DNA of 64,000 bases from Symsagittifera roscoffensis (taxonomy: Eukaryota > Xenacoelomorpha > Acoela > Convolutidae): positions 80,895,574 to 80,959,573 of the forward strand of contig NC_087063.1 in assembly GCF_963678635.1 (NCBI RefSeq). The letters run 5' to 3'. The notes beneath the pieces were generated by a model. That model made no database searches. It saw nothing but the letters and a program-made list of their open reading frames with translations, and was not told the origin of the DNA. The stretch's first letter is position 1; each line of letters opens with the position of its first letter. The translations under genes and the position numbers were made by a program. Shown one piece after another: positions 1 to 10,776 of the stretch.

Positions 1-510
1 GCTAATCAAGTTAGAAGTTCTCTGATGTTGTCTAACTGCAGGCATAAAGTCCTCCCAACGAGCTTTGAACACAATATGACATGAAGTTTATTTTTTAAAA
101 AACAAAAAAAAACATTTTTTGTACAGTTTATTTTTAATCTGCAAAAAAACTGTGAATTAGAAAGTTCTCTGATATTGTCTAACTGCAGAAGACAAAAAGC
201 ACTCCGAACGAGCTTTAAACTCAATATGGCATGAAACGTATTTTTAAACTGCAAAAAAAAAGTTTCATGTAGAGCGGTCCTTAAAATTAGATTTCTTGTT
301 GAGCTAGTGCAGTTTTTGACATTAAGTATTCCGAAGACACTTTAAAGGCAATCTGGCACGAAAACTATTTTTAAACCGTCACAAAAAGATGTAGTCATGT
401 GAGAAAACCTGAGTTAGAAAACTCTTCCAAGATGTGCATTGATAGACATAAAGTCTTCGCAACGGATTTTAAAAAGCAAGCTGGCAAGAAATGTCTTTCA
501 ATATCTGCAA
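1..510. repeat. Degenerate tandem repeat, unit about 126-149 bp, four copies
   Basis: Four related units are visible. Each carries a block like GAGCTTTAAACTCAATATGG followed by CATGAAA and a run of T. These blocks start near 60, 209, 337 and 463, so the spacing is about 149, 128 and 126 bp. An upstream part of the unit (AGTTCTCTGAT..TTGTCTAACTGCAG) is shared by the first two copies. Copies differ by many substitutions, so this is an old array. Related units recur at 6740-6970. No gene is seen here; the short open frames are by-products of the repeat. Confidence 0.7.
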
Positions 511-906
511 AGGTAGCCTGCATTCTAAAATTAGCTCTTCAAATTGAAGAATACTTTCAAGTCGCTCAGTAAGAGACGAAGAACTCTTGCAAACGTATTT
601 ATAATCAGGTGTTTTCCTGATAATCACAAAGTTCTTTTTTGATAGGAATTTTTTGTGCTTCTTGAACAACAACCAACTGTCTTTGTCATTTTTTTTAGAA
701 TCTACATGCACAACGAATTTGGCCAACTAGACTAACACATGTGTTCTTTCAAAAAAAAACAGAAAAAAATTAATCTTGGTAGAATTTAGAATGATTTTAA
801 AGCTCCCTTTCGACAGAATAGCATTGAGAAGATCATTTTTGTTGAGTGGCAATAGCTCCGCTAGTTATAGCTGTGAACATTTTAAAAAAATCACCTGATT
901 TTCCTA

Positions 907-942
907 AATCGGATATAAAGTTTACAAGCTTTATATCCGATT
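907..942. repeat. Perfect 14 bp hairpin
   Basis: AATCGGATATAAAG (907-920) and CTTTATATCCGATT (929-942) are exact reverse complements around an 8 bp loop. It lies in AT-rich DNA with no gene. There is no T run directly after it that would make it a terminator, and its role, if any, is unknown. Confidence 0.6.
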
Positions 943-1625
943 AAAATTTTTTATTGTAGGGGTCGCAATTTTTACACTATGGGCGGGGGTAGTTAAAGAA
1001 ATCCCCTGAGTTAATGATTACAATTGTCCATTTTAAAACAGTTTTAAAAAACTTACAACAATATCGCGATTTATTTTGATTGAGAAACAGTCCAATCTTG
1101 CTAGCAACATATAAAGCAGAGAACAGATGCTATGAAACTTCCAATGCTACAGATCGTGATTATAACAAAAAGGCCACCAATTAAAAGAACACTTTTAATT
1201 AACACTTTTATTTAAAAGTTAAGTTGGAAAAAACGAAAGTTTGTACTGAAACACTACGCTCTTAAGCACGCTAGTGTAAACAAAGGAAACGAACTGAACT
1301 AAGAAGAGATCAAAAGAGAAACCGCGAAAAAAGAAATTTGAGACTGAACAACTTTTAAGACTTTCTTCAAAAAAAACACAAAAAATTATGACGAACTTTT
1401 CAGAGAAAAAACTTCGTTCTTTTGCTCTTTAAGAAAACTAAAACTTCTACAAAAATGCGAAGAGAAAATTTTTTTCTTCATCTCTGAAAAAAAAACTTTT
1501 TGGTATTTGTTTTCTGTCCTAACATCAAACTGGTCGGAACATTCTTTGCTATCCTCACAGCAACCGGCTATCATTGTTTTTCTTGGCTCCAACTATTAAG
1601 AGGAATAGAATTTATAAACTTACAC

Positions 1626-2199
1626 CTGAAACAGTGACTGGAAGCTATCTGACCATTGCCGAGTACGGGCCGGATGACCTAGACGAACATTTTTCCTCCG
1701 ATTTGCTTTCGTTTCCGAAGCCAATCGGCAAACTGTTCATATGAAAATTGTTTTCACGATCTTCGCCTTCAGTTGAGAAATCAACTCCCGTGTTCATTAG
1801 GCATAAAACCTTTCTTGGTCAGAAGAGTGACATTAATTCTTCCGAAATTGAGAGATTGACCTTGAAACTCGGGCCAGTATGGCTTTTCTTTCTTCTGACC
1901 ATCTGTTAGTAGGTCTCCAATATATACAATATAGGATACTTTATACAGTAAGATCATCCACCAAAATTCTTTGTGTTTCACTTCAGAAGGGAAGTCTGTC
2001 ACTATGAACTTCTTCAGTTTGCCGTTGTATCCACAGATCCAAGATGCATTCAGCTATGATGTCGGCGGAGAATCGGACGAATCTGTATTTATAGGGTAGT
2101 TTCTGGAAGTCGAGTGAAAACTGTCTCTTCTCGCCCGTTGTAATCACTCGTCTCCTTTTTAAGGTGGTGTTCTCTGTACTTCTTCGCAAACTCAACATT
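1626..2199 (-). pseudogene. Protein tyrosine phosphatase-like exon, broken
   Basis: On the minus strand, DNA bounded by a possible acceptor (TTTACAG just above 2199) and a possible donor (TTTCAG/GTGTAAG below 1626) reads like the start of a classical PTP catalytic domain. Frame pieces resemble FAKKYREHHLKKETSDYN, then LNASWICGYNGKLKKFIVTD, then HKEFWWMILL and KPYWPEF. These match in order the PTP landmarks N-A-S-W/Y-I-x-G-Y, K-x-F-I-x-T-Q-G-P, F-W-x-M-I and Y-W-P. The pieces sit in different frames, and a TAG stop directly precedes LNASWI, so at least two lesions are present. The usual QGP is replaced by DFP, and no HCxxGxxR catalytic loop is seen in this exon. It could be a decayed gene copy or a very divergent gene with sequence errors. 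The family call rests on recognition by eye. Confidence 0.5.
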
Positions 2200-2589
2200 C
2201 TGTAAACATATCCAAAATTATTATTAAAAACAAGTATTTAACAGCAGAACACATATTGTTATTAAGACTTCTAATAGTGGATTTAATTGAATTAGCTCCA
2301 GCTTTTAATAGTTCCAGAACAGCCAACATATAATTGGGAAAATGATGCAAAAAAAGAAAAAATACTGAATTGTTTTTTTTTTATAAAATCGCAACTTTCG
2401 ATTTTTAAAGAAAAAATCTCTTTGAATTTCTAAAACAAGTTCACTGAGATATTTCACGAAAAAATCTGATTATTAGAATCGTTTTTCGAAATTACATGCA
2501 TCGACTCTAAATAGTCGTAAAGCATAGTAGAATGTATGGAACATATACTATTAGCAAGCCCGTTTCCAATTTTCCATCGATTCGTAAAA

Positions 2590-4440
2590 AGTTATTTGTT
2601 GTTCTGATCAAGCTGTTCAATAAAAAAAAATTCAGACAATTTCAAGTTTAACCAGGTCTTGACTCATAACTTGGTGTGAAAAACTTTAAAATCAAAGATC
2701 GAATTGGTTCAAGAAAATTTTACGTATCTCAAACAAGCTATTTAATAAATGAAATTTGTAAATAATTCAAGTTATTCCTTAGCGATGGTCGGTTTGCGAA
2801 AAGTTTTTCTAAGCAAGCTATTCAAGCTGCAAAACTTTGAGCTTTTCTATTGAAACCATTCAAAACTTTTAGGTTGTTTCGTAGAGTGAATCAGTACGCG
2901 AAAAAAAATCTTTTAAGCGATGAAAAAATGAACAATTTCAAGTTTTTACAAAGAGCGAAACAGTTAGCATGAAATCAAGTTTTTCCAAGCAATCCTTTCA
3001 AGCTGTTTTGAATCTTTAAAGAGTTTAAGATTATTTCAGATCAAAACGGTTTGCGAACAATTGAAGTTTTCTTAATGCAGACATTCAAGCAAAAACACTT
3101 CAATTAATTCAAGTTAACTCAAGCAAGGAAACTTTAAAAAATTTCAAATAACTTCATAGAGCGTATCAATTTGCAAAAAAAAAAGAGTTTTCATGGCAGG
3201 TTTTTAAGCAAATGAAATTCAAAAAACATTTCAAGTTATTTTATGAAGCTACTTGTATGGCATTAACTTTAAATTTTTATATAGAAGCCATTCAAGCTTT
3301 CAAAGAGTTCAAATTTTTATTAATCAGCTATTCAAGCTAAAAAAAGCTTTGAAATATTTTATGTTGGTTGTTACAATGAATCGTTTTGCAAAAAGTTTAT
3401 GTTTTCTTGTGCAAATCTTTTCTAAGCTAGCTTTTTGAGCGATGACCTCGAAAAATTCCAAGTTGTTTCTTAGATCAAATCGTTTGCAAAAAGCTAAATT
3501 TCCAATTCAAGTTATTCAAGCAAAAAATTTTTGAAAAATTTCAATTTGTATCTTAGAGCAAGTTAGTTCGCGAATAAATTAACTCTTAAATAAACTAAGA
3601 ATTTTTAAAATGATTGAAGTTTTTCTCAGTAAGCTACTCGAGCGAAGAATTTGAAAATATTCAAGAGTTTCATAGACCAAATCCTTTTGCAAAAAAACGG
3701 ATCCTTCTTATCCAAGTTACTGAAGCAAATAAAATTTGAAATAATTCAATTTATTTTTCTCAAGCGAATTGGAACACGAAAAATTATTATTATTATTTTT
3801 TATAGCATACACGCGATAAAATCATTCAAAAAAATTTCATATAATGGTTGGTTGGTAACACAATCAACTTTTTCTTTTGATGCCATACAGGCGTTGAAGT
3901 AATTCAAAGTTGGTTGATAGAGCAAATTGGTTTGCGGAAAGCTCAAGTTTTAATATCCAAGCTATGCAAGCAATGAGACTTGGAAATATTTCAACTCATT
4001 TCACAAAATGTATCAATTAATTTTTCTGAAGCAAGCTGTTTCAGCAAAGCTACAAAATAGTTTTTCATAGACCAAATCGGTTCACGAAAAAAATTCAAAT
4101 TATAAAATTGACTAAATTGCTTCGTGAAAATATGAGTTTTTCTAAGCAAGCTGTTCATGCTATGCAAGTTTGAAAAATTCAAATTTACTTCATAGACCGA
4201 ACAGATTTAGGAAAAATTTAAATATTTATCAGCAAACTATTCAAAGCTGGCGAAATTTTGAAATATTTCAAGTTATTTCATAGAACGAATCGCTCGTGAG
4301 AAATTTAAGTTTTTCTAAGCAAGCTGTTCAAACTATGAAACATTTATATGAAATATGAAATATTTCAATTTATTTCTCAGTGTGAATCAATAATCAGTAA
4401 TTTTTCTAAATAAAATTGCTGTTTTTAGTTGATTCGTTTT
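2590..4440 (+). repeat. Degenerate ~110 bp repeat array, forward block
   Basis: About fifteen or more loose copies of one motif follow each other. The recurring pieces are GAAATATTTCAAGTTATTTCATAGA, CGAATCG.TTGCGAAAAA, TTTAAGTTTTTCTAAGCAAGCT and ATTCAAGC. Spacing is roughly 90-120 bp and copies are strongly diverged. A clear late copy runs from about 4255 to 4350. No coding frame of interest is present. The same motif appears in reverse orientation at 5000-6110. Confidence 0.75.
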
Positions 4441-4613
4441 AGAAAGAAATGAATCTATAAACACGAAACTTTTGAAAAGAAGTAAACAGGAGTTCCGGAT
4501 TTTCTTTTCAAAAAAAATTTCAGAATGTTCTAGACTGAAAGATTCTTTGACTTTCTGATCTAATCTTTTATAAACTTTGCACTCGTTACCCCTTTAAACA
4601 TTAGAACGAAAAA

Positions 4614-4657
4614 TGCCTTTCATTTAATATATAAAAAGATATATTAAACGAAAGGCA
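4614..4657. repeat. 19 bp hairpin between the two opposed arrays
   Basis: TGCCTTTCATTTAATATAT and ATATATTAAACGAAAGGCA pair with a single mismatch around a six-base loop (AAAAAG). It lies between the forward and the inverted repeat arrays, close to their axis of symmetry. No T run follows that would suggest a Pol III terminator. Confidence 0.6.
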
Positions 4658-4999
4658 GAAAAACTTTTTCCGTGTCTTAGCTGCCATAAGGCGCAATGGT
4701 TGAGATCGAGCATTGAACTCATTTTTCAAAACTTCTCAAAAATTCTTCTGAATGTAGAAAGTTCTAAAATTCTCCAGTTAAAATCAAATTGACGCTTCAG
4801 ATTTTTTTAACAAGTCCAGAAGTCTTTCAGCAAGATCAGAATTTTGAGCATTCTTTACTATCTTTTGAAGAAGTCCAAAACATTTTAAAAAACTTGAGCT
4901 CGAATCAATTTCAAGGCTAGTTATCATCTGCCAATTTTGGTCCAAAAATTAGCCTTTTTAGTTTCATTTTAGCCTGAAAAGAATCAATAAAAAACTGCA

Positions 5000-6110
5000 A
5001 CCTCCAAGCTTAGGAAAACTAATTTTTGCAAACCGGTTCACTTTGTGAACTATTTTTGAGTTTCATAGCTAGAAGAGCTTGCTTAGAAAAACTTAAGTGT
5101 TTTGCGAACCGATTCGGTCAATGAAATAATGTGAATTGTTTTAATTTTCTATAGCTTGAATACCTTGCTGAGAAGGATAAAATTTTCGCATTCCAATTCG
5201 GTCTTTGAAATAACTAGGAAAATTTGATAGTTTGAATAACTTATTTAGGAAAAACTAAGTTTTTGGCGAATCAATTCTCTTCATGGAGTAAACATTTGAA
5301 GTAAATTTTCTTAGGTTAAACAGCTTGTTTATGAAAAACTTGAATTTTTGCGAACCGATTCGGTTAACGAAATAACTTAGCTGGAATAGTTAGCTTAGAA
5401 AAAGCTAACTCTTTTGACAAACCGATTCGGTCTATGGAATAACTTGAAAGCTTCACAGCTAGAGTATCTCCCTTAAAAAACATTAATTCGCCCATGAAGC
5501 AACCTGAAGTAATTCAATTTTTCATTGCTTGATTAGCTTGCATAGGAAAACTTCGACCAATTAGCTCGCTCATTTATTCACCACTCTATTAGCTCGCTGG
5601 GAAGAAAATTGGTTACCCAAAATGTTCCGGTCTAGGAAACAACTTGAAATTGTTCGAATTTTTTACAGCTTCAATAGCTTGCTTACGTAAAATTTGAAGT
5701 TTTTGCAAAATATTCAGCTCCATGAGAAAAAGTTGAAATATTTCACAGATTCATCGCTCGCTTTTTTAGATTAATTAGCCCATGTGGAAAAACTATCTTT
5801 TCGCAAATTGTTTCGCTGAAAAAACAACTTTTAAAACATTTTGCTCTAAAGCACAACTTGGAATAAATAAAATTTCCATAGCTTTAATAGCGCGCTAATG
5901 AAAACTTGAACTTTCGCAAAATGATTTACTCTATGATGTTTGTAGAGTAACTTTGAAGTTTCATGCTTTGCATAGCTTGCTTGAGAAAAGTTTTTTTTTT
6001 CGCGGACCGACTCCGAGTTCAAAGTTTCATTGCTGGAAAAGCTTTCTTTAAAAAACTTAAACTTTTCGCAAACCGATTCAGTCTATGAAAAACTTCATTA
6101 ATTTATCGAA
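5000..6110 (-). repeat. Degenerate ~110 bp repeat array, inverted block
   Basis: The motif of the 2590-4440 block is present here as its reverse complement. Recurring pieces are AGCTTGCTTAGAAAAACTTAA, TTTTTGCGAACCGATTCGGT, CTATGAAATAACTTGAA and TAGCTTGAATA. About nine to ten copies are seen. Together with the forward block this gives a large, imperfect inverted arrangement around 4450-4980. Stretch 4980-5000 and the middle section hold no recognisable gene. Confidence 0.7.
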
Positions 6111-6194
6111 GTGTGCTAGCTTATTCATAAACTTCTCCTCAAAGAAAAAAACTCTGCATAGTTGAGGGTTACGGGATTGAAATCAATGGGTGCT

Positions 6195-6636
6195 GGACAT
6201 CAAGCCGACGGGAATTCAAGCCGAATCGTAAAATTAGGGACTTCAAGCCGAAAATGTTCTCATTAAGTGATGAAGTAGGGTTAATTTGAAAACCTTTTAA
6301 AGAATTTCCTACTTTTATGATCTTTTTTCAGTAATTATTCCTTTTTCATAAAATTTAGGCCTCCAAATGATGTTTAGGAAAATTGAAATATAAAACACGA
6401 TTTGAAGGCAATTTTCTTGTTTATAATTTATGCATTTCAAAAACCGTCTGAAATTATTAACGAATGCCAATCCTAAGTGATTCATTGTCATGAATAACGT
6501 TTATTATGGTCTAAACTTGCCTGAAATTTTGAAAAGCAACGTTTTACAGATGAAAAAATTGTAATTTGAGGTGCTTGTAAAGTTTAAATTTCGGCCTGAA
6601 GTCCCTTCGGCTTGAAGTCCCGTCGGCTTGTTGTCC
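6195..6636. mobile_element. Foldback MITE with CAAGCCGACGGGA termini
   Basis: The left end reads GGACATCAAGCCGACGGGAA and continues TTCAAGCCGAA. The reverse complement of the right end reads GGACAACAAGCCGACGGGAC and continues TTCAAGCCGAA. The short word TTCAAGCCGAA is repeated inside both termini. The 442 bp interior is AT-rich and has no coding frame. This is the layout of a non-autonomous DNA transposon. I cannot assign a superfamily, and no target duplication is certain. Confidence 0.75.
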
Positions 6637-6739
6637 TAGACCCAAATCAATCGATACGGAAGCGAATAAGGAACCATCCACGTGTCCTCAATAAACACCT
6701 CGGATGAATTCAGCCACGTGTCGTGTTGGCTAAGAGCAA

Positions 6740-6970
6740 CTTGTCTACAACAGTACAAAATTGGCATGAAGTCTATTTCAGGAACTAGGAAGCCTTAAAT
6801 CTCTATTAGAGTGGCCCTTGAAACTAGAATACCCTTTTTTCAAGAAGTTCAATTGAAGACACTAAGTCTTTCATTCGCACTTGAAGCGCAGTATGGTATA
6901 AAGTCTATTTTCAGCCTTACAAAAACATTTGCGGACTCTTGAGCTCTTTGAATTGCAAGACAGCTGCCAT
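6740..6970. repeat. Copies of the position 1-510 tandem repeat
   Basis: Two units resembling the array at the window start are seen here, with TTGGCATGAAGTCTATTT near 6763 and a second block GCAGTATGGTATAAAGTCTATTTTCA near 6887. They lie directly before the EGF/fibrinogen-like gene fragment. Confidence 0.5.
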
Positions 6971-7066
6971 TTACAGTATTTAAGTTAATTTTTTAACTGA
7001 AAAATTACTTTTCTCTTTTCGGAACAAAAACCAAACAAAACTCACAAAAACTTGGTTTTGAAAAAG

Positions 7067-7599
7067 ATGTTTTGGCTCATTGGAAATTCGATATGCAGTC
7101 GGGTTTTGCTTTGCTGTATTGGTGCCTTGTGCGTAGCAGCTGAGTTTCAGCACGAAATCACCAATCCACACTTCGATAACTCCATCGTCGACGTCTGTAC
7201 TAGAATGAAACTATGTGCTCAGGGATGGACAGGTGAGTTTTGTAACGTGTCTTCTTTGTGCTCTGCTCTGAGTTGTGAAAACGGAGGAAATTGTATTTGG
7301 GACGGAAGCGAGGTACCTCTAACTAAGTGCGAATGTCCTCGAGGATACTATGGCGTACGATGCGAGCAAAACAGTACAACAAGAGAAGAAATTATTTTCC
7401 AACGACGAACCGTTTACGACGTAAGTTTTCACGATAAAACGTTTGAAGAATATGAGAACGGGTTTGGAGACATGAACGACGCAAGAGGTGGCGACCTCTG
7501 GTTGGGTCTGAAAACGATGAGTCAGCTCACATCCGCTGGCAAATGGAAATTGCGGTATTTCAGATTTTGTTGGCAACGTCTATTGGGTGGAATATTCAG
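7067..7599 (+). CDS. Secreted EGF plus fibrinogen-like domain protein, 5' part, frameshifted
   Basis: The ATG at 7067 opens a frame with a hydrophobic leader (about residues 1-25, ending near GALCVAA), so the product is probably secreted. Two cysteine-rich stretches follow; the second is a good EGF-like domain (CSALSCENGGNC then CECPRGYYGVRC, about residues 67-100). From about residue 120 the sequence looks like the start of a fibrinogen C-terminal domain: FEEYENGFGD, then GGDLWLGLKTMSQLT and GKWKLR. The expected continuation ISDFVGNVYWVEYS is present, but one frame off, because of a single extra base around 7551-7558. After it comes a possible donor (ATATTCAG/GTTAAA at 7599). The rest of the domain is not visible, because a transposon end and a 200 N gap follow. 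It may be a real gene with a sequencing error, or a broken copy. Confidence 0.65.
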
Positions 7600-7665
7600 G
7601 TTAAAACTTTAATTTTGCTATCTCAATTATGATTGATGTTCTCAATGATAAAATAAGTTTTATAC

Positions 7666-7682
7666 CAGGGGCGGATCTAGGA
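7666..7682. mobile_element. hAT-like terminal inverted repeat cut by the gap
   Basis: CAGGGGCGGATCTAGGA resembles the CAGGGGCGGATCYAGG termini common in hAT DNA transposons. Only this one end is visible before the run of N, so neither the partner end nor an 8 bp target duplication can be checked. Confidence 0.4.
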
Positions 7683-7882
7683 NNNNNNNNNNNNNNNNNN
7701 NNNNNNNNNNNNNNNNNNNNNNNNNNNNNNNNNNNNNNNNNNNNNNNNNNNNNNNNNNNNNNNNNNNNNNNNNNNNNNNNNNNNNNNNNNNNNNNNNNNN
7801 NNNNNNNNNNNNNNNNNNNNNNNNNNNNNNNNNNNNNNNNNNNNNNNNNNNNNNNNNNNNNNNNNNNNNNNNNNNNNNNNNN
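7683..7882. other. Assembly gap, 200 N
   Basis: Exactly 200 unknown bases. A second gap of exactly the same size is at 39990-40189, so the length is probably a scaffolding placeholder and not a measured distance. It falls between the fibrinogen-like fragment and the Penelope-like remains. Confidence 0.99.
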
Positions 7883-9037
7883 ATGCTCTCTAAGATTTCT
7901 CACGCATCTAGTGAGTTGGTTTCGATATTTGCGCCCTCAATTTTTTCAAAAATTTTTGCCAGAACCTTGTTCAAGTTATAATAACAGCTACCAGGCAATG
8001 AGAGGACCGGTCAATTGGTTATTCTCTTTATGCACCTTCGCCAACCCATAAAGCCTTCCGGGCTGCCCCCAGTATACCTCAACCTTGTGAAGAGATTTTC
8101 AGTTACTTCGTCTTTTTTCCTCATAGCCAGCAACTCCTTATTGATCTCTCTCTATCTTCATAACAATCGCATCACTTGTTCCTTTACTTTTGCTGAATTG
8201 ATCTGAACCTTTAATAAACCCGACAACTTGTTCTCGTATATATCCTTCCTTATTACAAAAAAACCACGCCCTTGTCTTACGGTACCGCAACTAATCCATT
8301 ACTCTTCAGATATTTTCGCGCCTCCTCAACGTCCTTGTCAGATGTTGTTTGTTTCACCTTTTTAGGATAGTTTTTTTTGCCACAGCTTCGTTCTCACAAA
8401 GGGCCTCCCCAGGGACTTCACGATTTTTGAGATCCGATAGAAAGGATGTCAACATCGACGAGAAAACGTGTCTCATTAAACTTATCCCTGACAGGATGTT
8501 TCGGCCCTAATGCCAACACTTGTTTTACCCACTCTGGTAATTCAACATCATCATGAGCTTATACCAAACCCTCACCTTGTTTCCCTAATGGTCGATTTTG
8601 CCTTTCTGATAGTTTCATAAGCTTATTTTGGTGGGTCTTTTTTACTGTTGTTGTTTGACTTTGTCCCTGAGACTTAGGTAATTCATAACCGAAGGCCAAA
8701 AATTCTCATCTACACCCCTCTATACTGCGCCTCTCGTTCTTTCTAGTTTACCTTCAACGTTTTTCTCATCTGTCCTTACCTTGTTAATCTCCGTTCTTAG
8801 AAGTTTTGTCTGAAAACTGTGTACCGCTTGGTTCAAAAACATCCCATTTTCCGGTACCCTGAACTTCAAAAAGTTAGGTTTCATGTCGTTTTCCAGACAA
8901 ACTCTCAAAAGTTTAACCCGTTGGTGACAATTGATTAATTTAACATTTATGGACGCATAATCACGGACTAATTTCCAAATGAGTTTGTTTTTTAAAGTCC
9001 AGATGAAAAATGGAGATGGGAGTTTAACTGTGCTCAT
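7883..9037 (-). pseudogene. Penelope-like element reverse transcriptase remains
   Basis: Reading down the minus strand from 9037, a first open piece (to 8720) holds LVRDYASINVKLINCHQRVK and resembles the N-terminal region of Penelope-like polyproteins. Then come ELPEWVKQVLALGPKHPVRD, SDKDVEEARKYLKSNGLVAV, a DKGRGFFVI-like piece and, near 7900-8000, PVLSLPGSCYYNLNKVLAKI. This order (N-terminal basic region, LGPKxPV, DKG, then the P-V-x-S-x-x-S-x-x-Y-N-L-x-K block) is typical of Penelope-like elements and not of LINEs. Frames change several times and stops occur, so it is dead. The catalytic YxDD part would lie in or beyond the gap and is not seen. The family call is from memory of its motifs. 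Confidence 0.65.
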
Positions 9038-9049
9038 TTTTTTTGCAGG

Positions 9050-10776
9050 CTACGAGGAATAAACCTCACGTGACACAAAGCAACACAACTCTAACTCACC
9101 CTCTCCGTTGGAGCCTCCTGGTCGGTCGGCCCAACAGTTTCCTCTCCTCTGTTCACCAGTCTTCTTTTCTCCGCCCTCCTTCTCGTTTGCGATTTCTTTT
9201 TCGTGTTTGAAAGAAGCTTGGACAAAAAAACAGCTGGCAGGTTGTCTTGGTGTTTGAACACAATCCACAAAAGTTTTAGCTCCAGCTGGACGTCCCGGTG
9301 CAGTGCTTGACATCATTGATCAGCTCTGTTCTACTCTTCCTCTTCGAAATGAGACACCTCGTAATAGGAATGAAAAGAATACCCGAGCTGATCAGCTGGT
9401 TCCTGATATCTGGTGTACCGTTTCTCTGACAGTATACAATTGCGCTGATGTTTGTCATTAGCTTCAGGATTTCTGTCAATTCCTGTGCACTGCAAGCTCT
9501 CTAATTGTTTGTGCGGTGGCTTTTGATAGAATTATTGATGAAGTCGTGCCACACCACCTTTTGACGTTTTTCTGCTAGAGGTGCCCTGCAGAGTAGGTTT
9601 GCGAGGTTCTTCTGTGGGTTCGTGGTACTCGCGTTGAAGAAAAGACCCGGAATAGCCAAAATTTTGGGCAGAAGTTGTTCTTTTTCCAGGCTGTGGTAGA
9701 GGGAGCTAGCCGCTACATTGCAGACCATTTCAAGTCTAACATGGTAAAATACAAAAAAGTTTTTTCCACTAAAAAAATTTTTCCACTGCAAAATGAAAAA
9801 AATTGAAACTAAGTCTCTTTTTAGGAGAGACTGTAATTAAAATTTGGCTCAACGTCGTAGGGTTTCAAAATTTGACATCAAAATCTTTTGAGAATGCGTA
9901 AAATGGTAATTTCAAACAAACGTTTTCGCACATTTTTGAGCATCTTGAGGATTTAAAAATCTCAACTACCTGTACAAAATGATCAAAGATCATGAAAAAT
10001 GCCTTACATATTATTATTTCAAAATTTAAAAAATTCAACCAATCACAACTTCACAAATTTTACCAAAATTGAGTAACAACTAATATCTAAAAATTTTATT
10101 CGTTTACTCACCAAATTCTGAGAATTTTCAACTTTTTCCTTTTTACAATTTCGTTTTGTCACTAATTTCATGCTAACATGTAAGTTATTTCAATATTTTT
10201 TGTTTGAGCCAGAATTTTTTGATTCTGGAACTATAGCCTTTGCATGGCGAATTATCCCTCACAACAGAATTGTCCCGAAGTGAAATGAGGCTAGCTAATT
10301 AGTCGTTTTAATTTATTGCGAATAAAATTTAAGCACTTGATCTTCGATTTTATACAACACTTAATATGATCAGAAGGTCGAAGGTATCATAGTAACCCAG
10401 GTTACAGCCAGGAGTCCCTTCATCTCATTATTCAGTCAAAATCCTCGGAATTTTCTAGATAAGGAAAAGATAATCATACAAAAGGGATGATTAGTGTTGA
10501 TGTGTTTAAATTTAAATTCGGTATGGGTTATTTAATTTCAATAAGAACACACAACTCGACACGAGAAAACATATTTTATTATATGTGTTACAAAACAAAA
10601 TTTTTCAAAATTTGTATTGCCACGGAATTTCTCTGCTCAAAAAAAACTACTTACGCTGGGTTCCTCGGTACAGATGCACAATTTCTTACAAAGCTTATTC
10701 GGAAAGATCTCAACGCTAAAGCCAGCGGCACTCTGAACTTCAAAAGCTGGTGGTTGAAAAAAATATCCATCATTAA
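9050..10776. other. No assignable gene
   Basis: Between the Penelope-like and LINE remains I find only short open frames without recognisable domains. On the minus strand 9050-9316 and 9501-9791 are open, but they show no family motif. The stretch 9800-10480 is AT-rich and looks like plain intergenic or decayed repeat DNA. Confidence 0.5.

Noticed and set aside
2590-6110. A CRISPR-like array
   Set aside because: Repeats are long, diverged and without constant spacers, and the DNA is eukaryotic.
7601-8051. Open frames on both strands across 7601-8051
   Set aside because: Most of their length is the 200 N gap, so they are artefacts.
10392-10405. GTAACCCAGGTTAC palindrome as a ciliary RFX X-box
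   Set aside because: It is almost 16 kb upstream of the LRRC43-like gene, next to LINE remains, and the half-site spacing does not match well.
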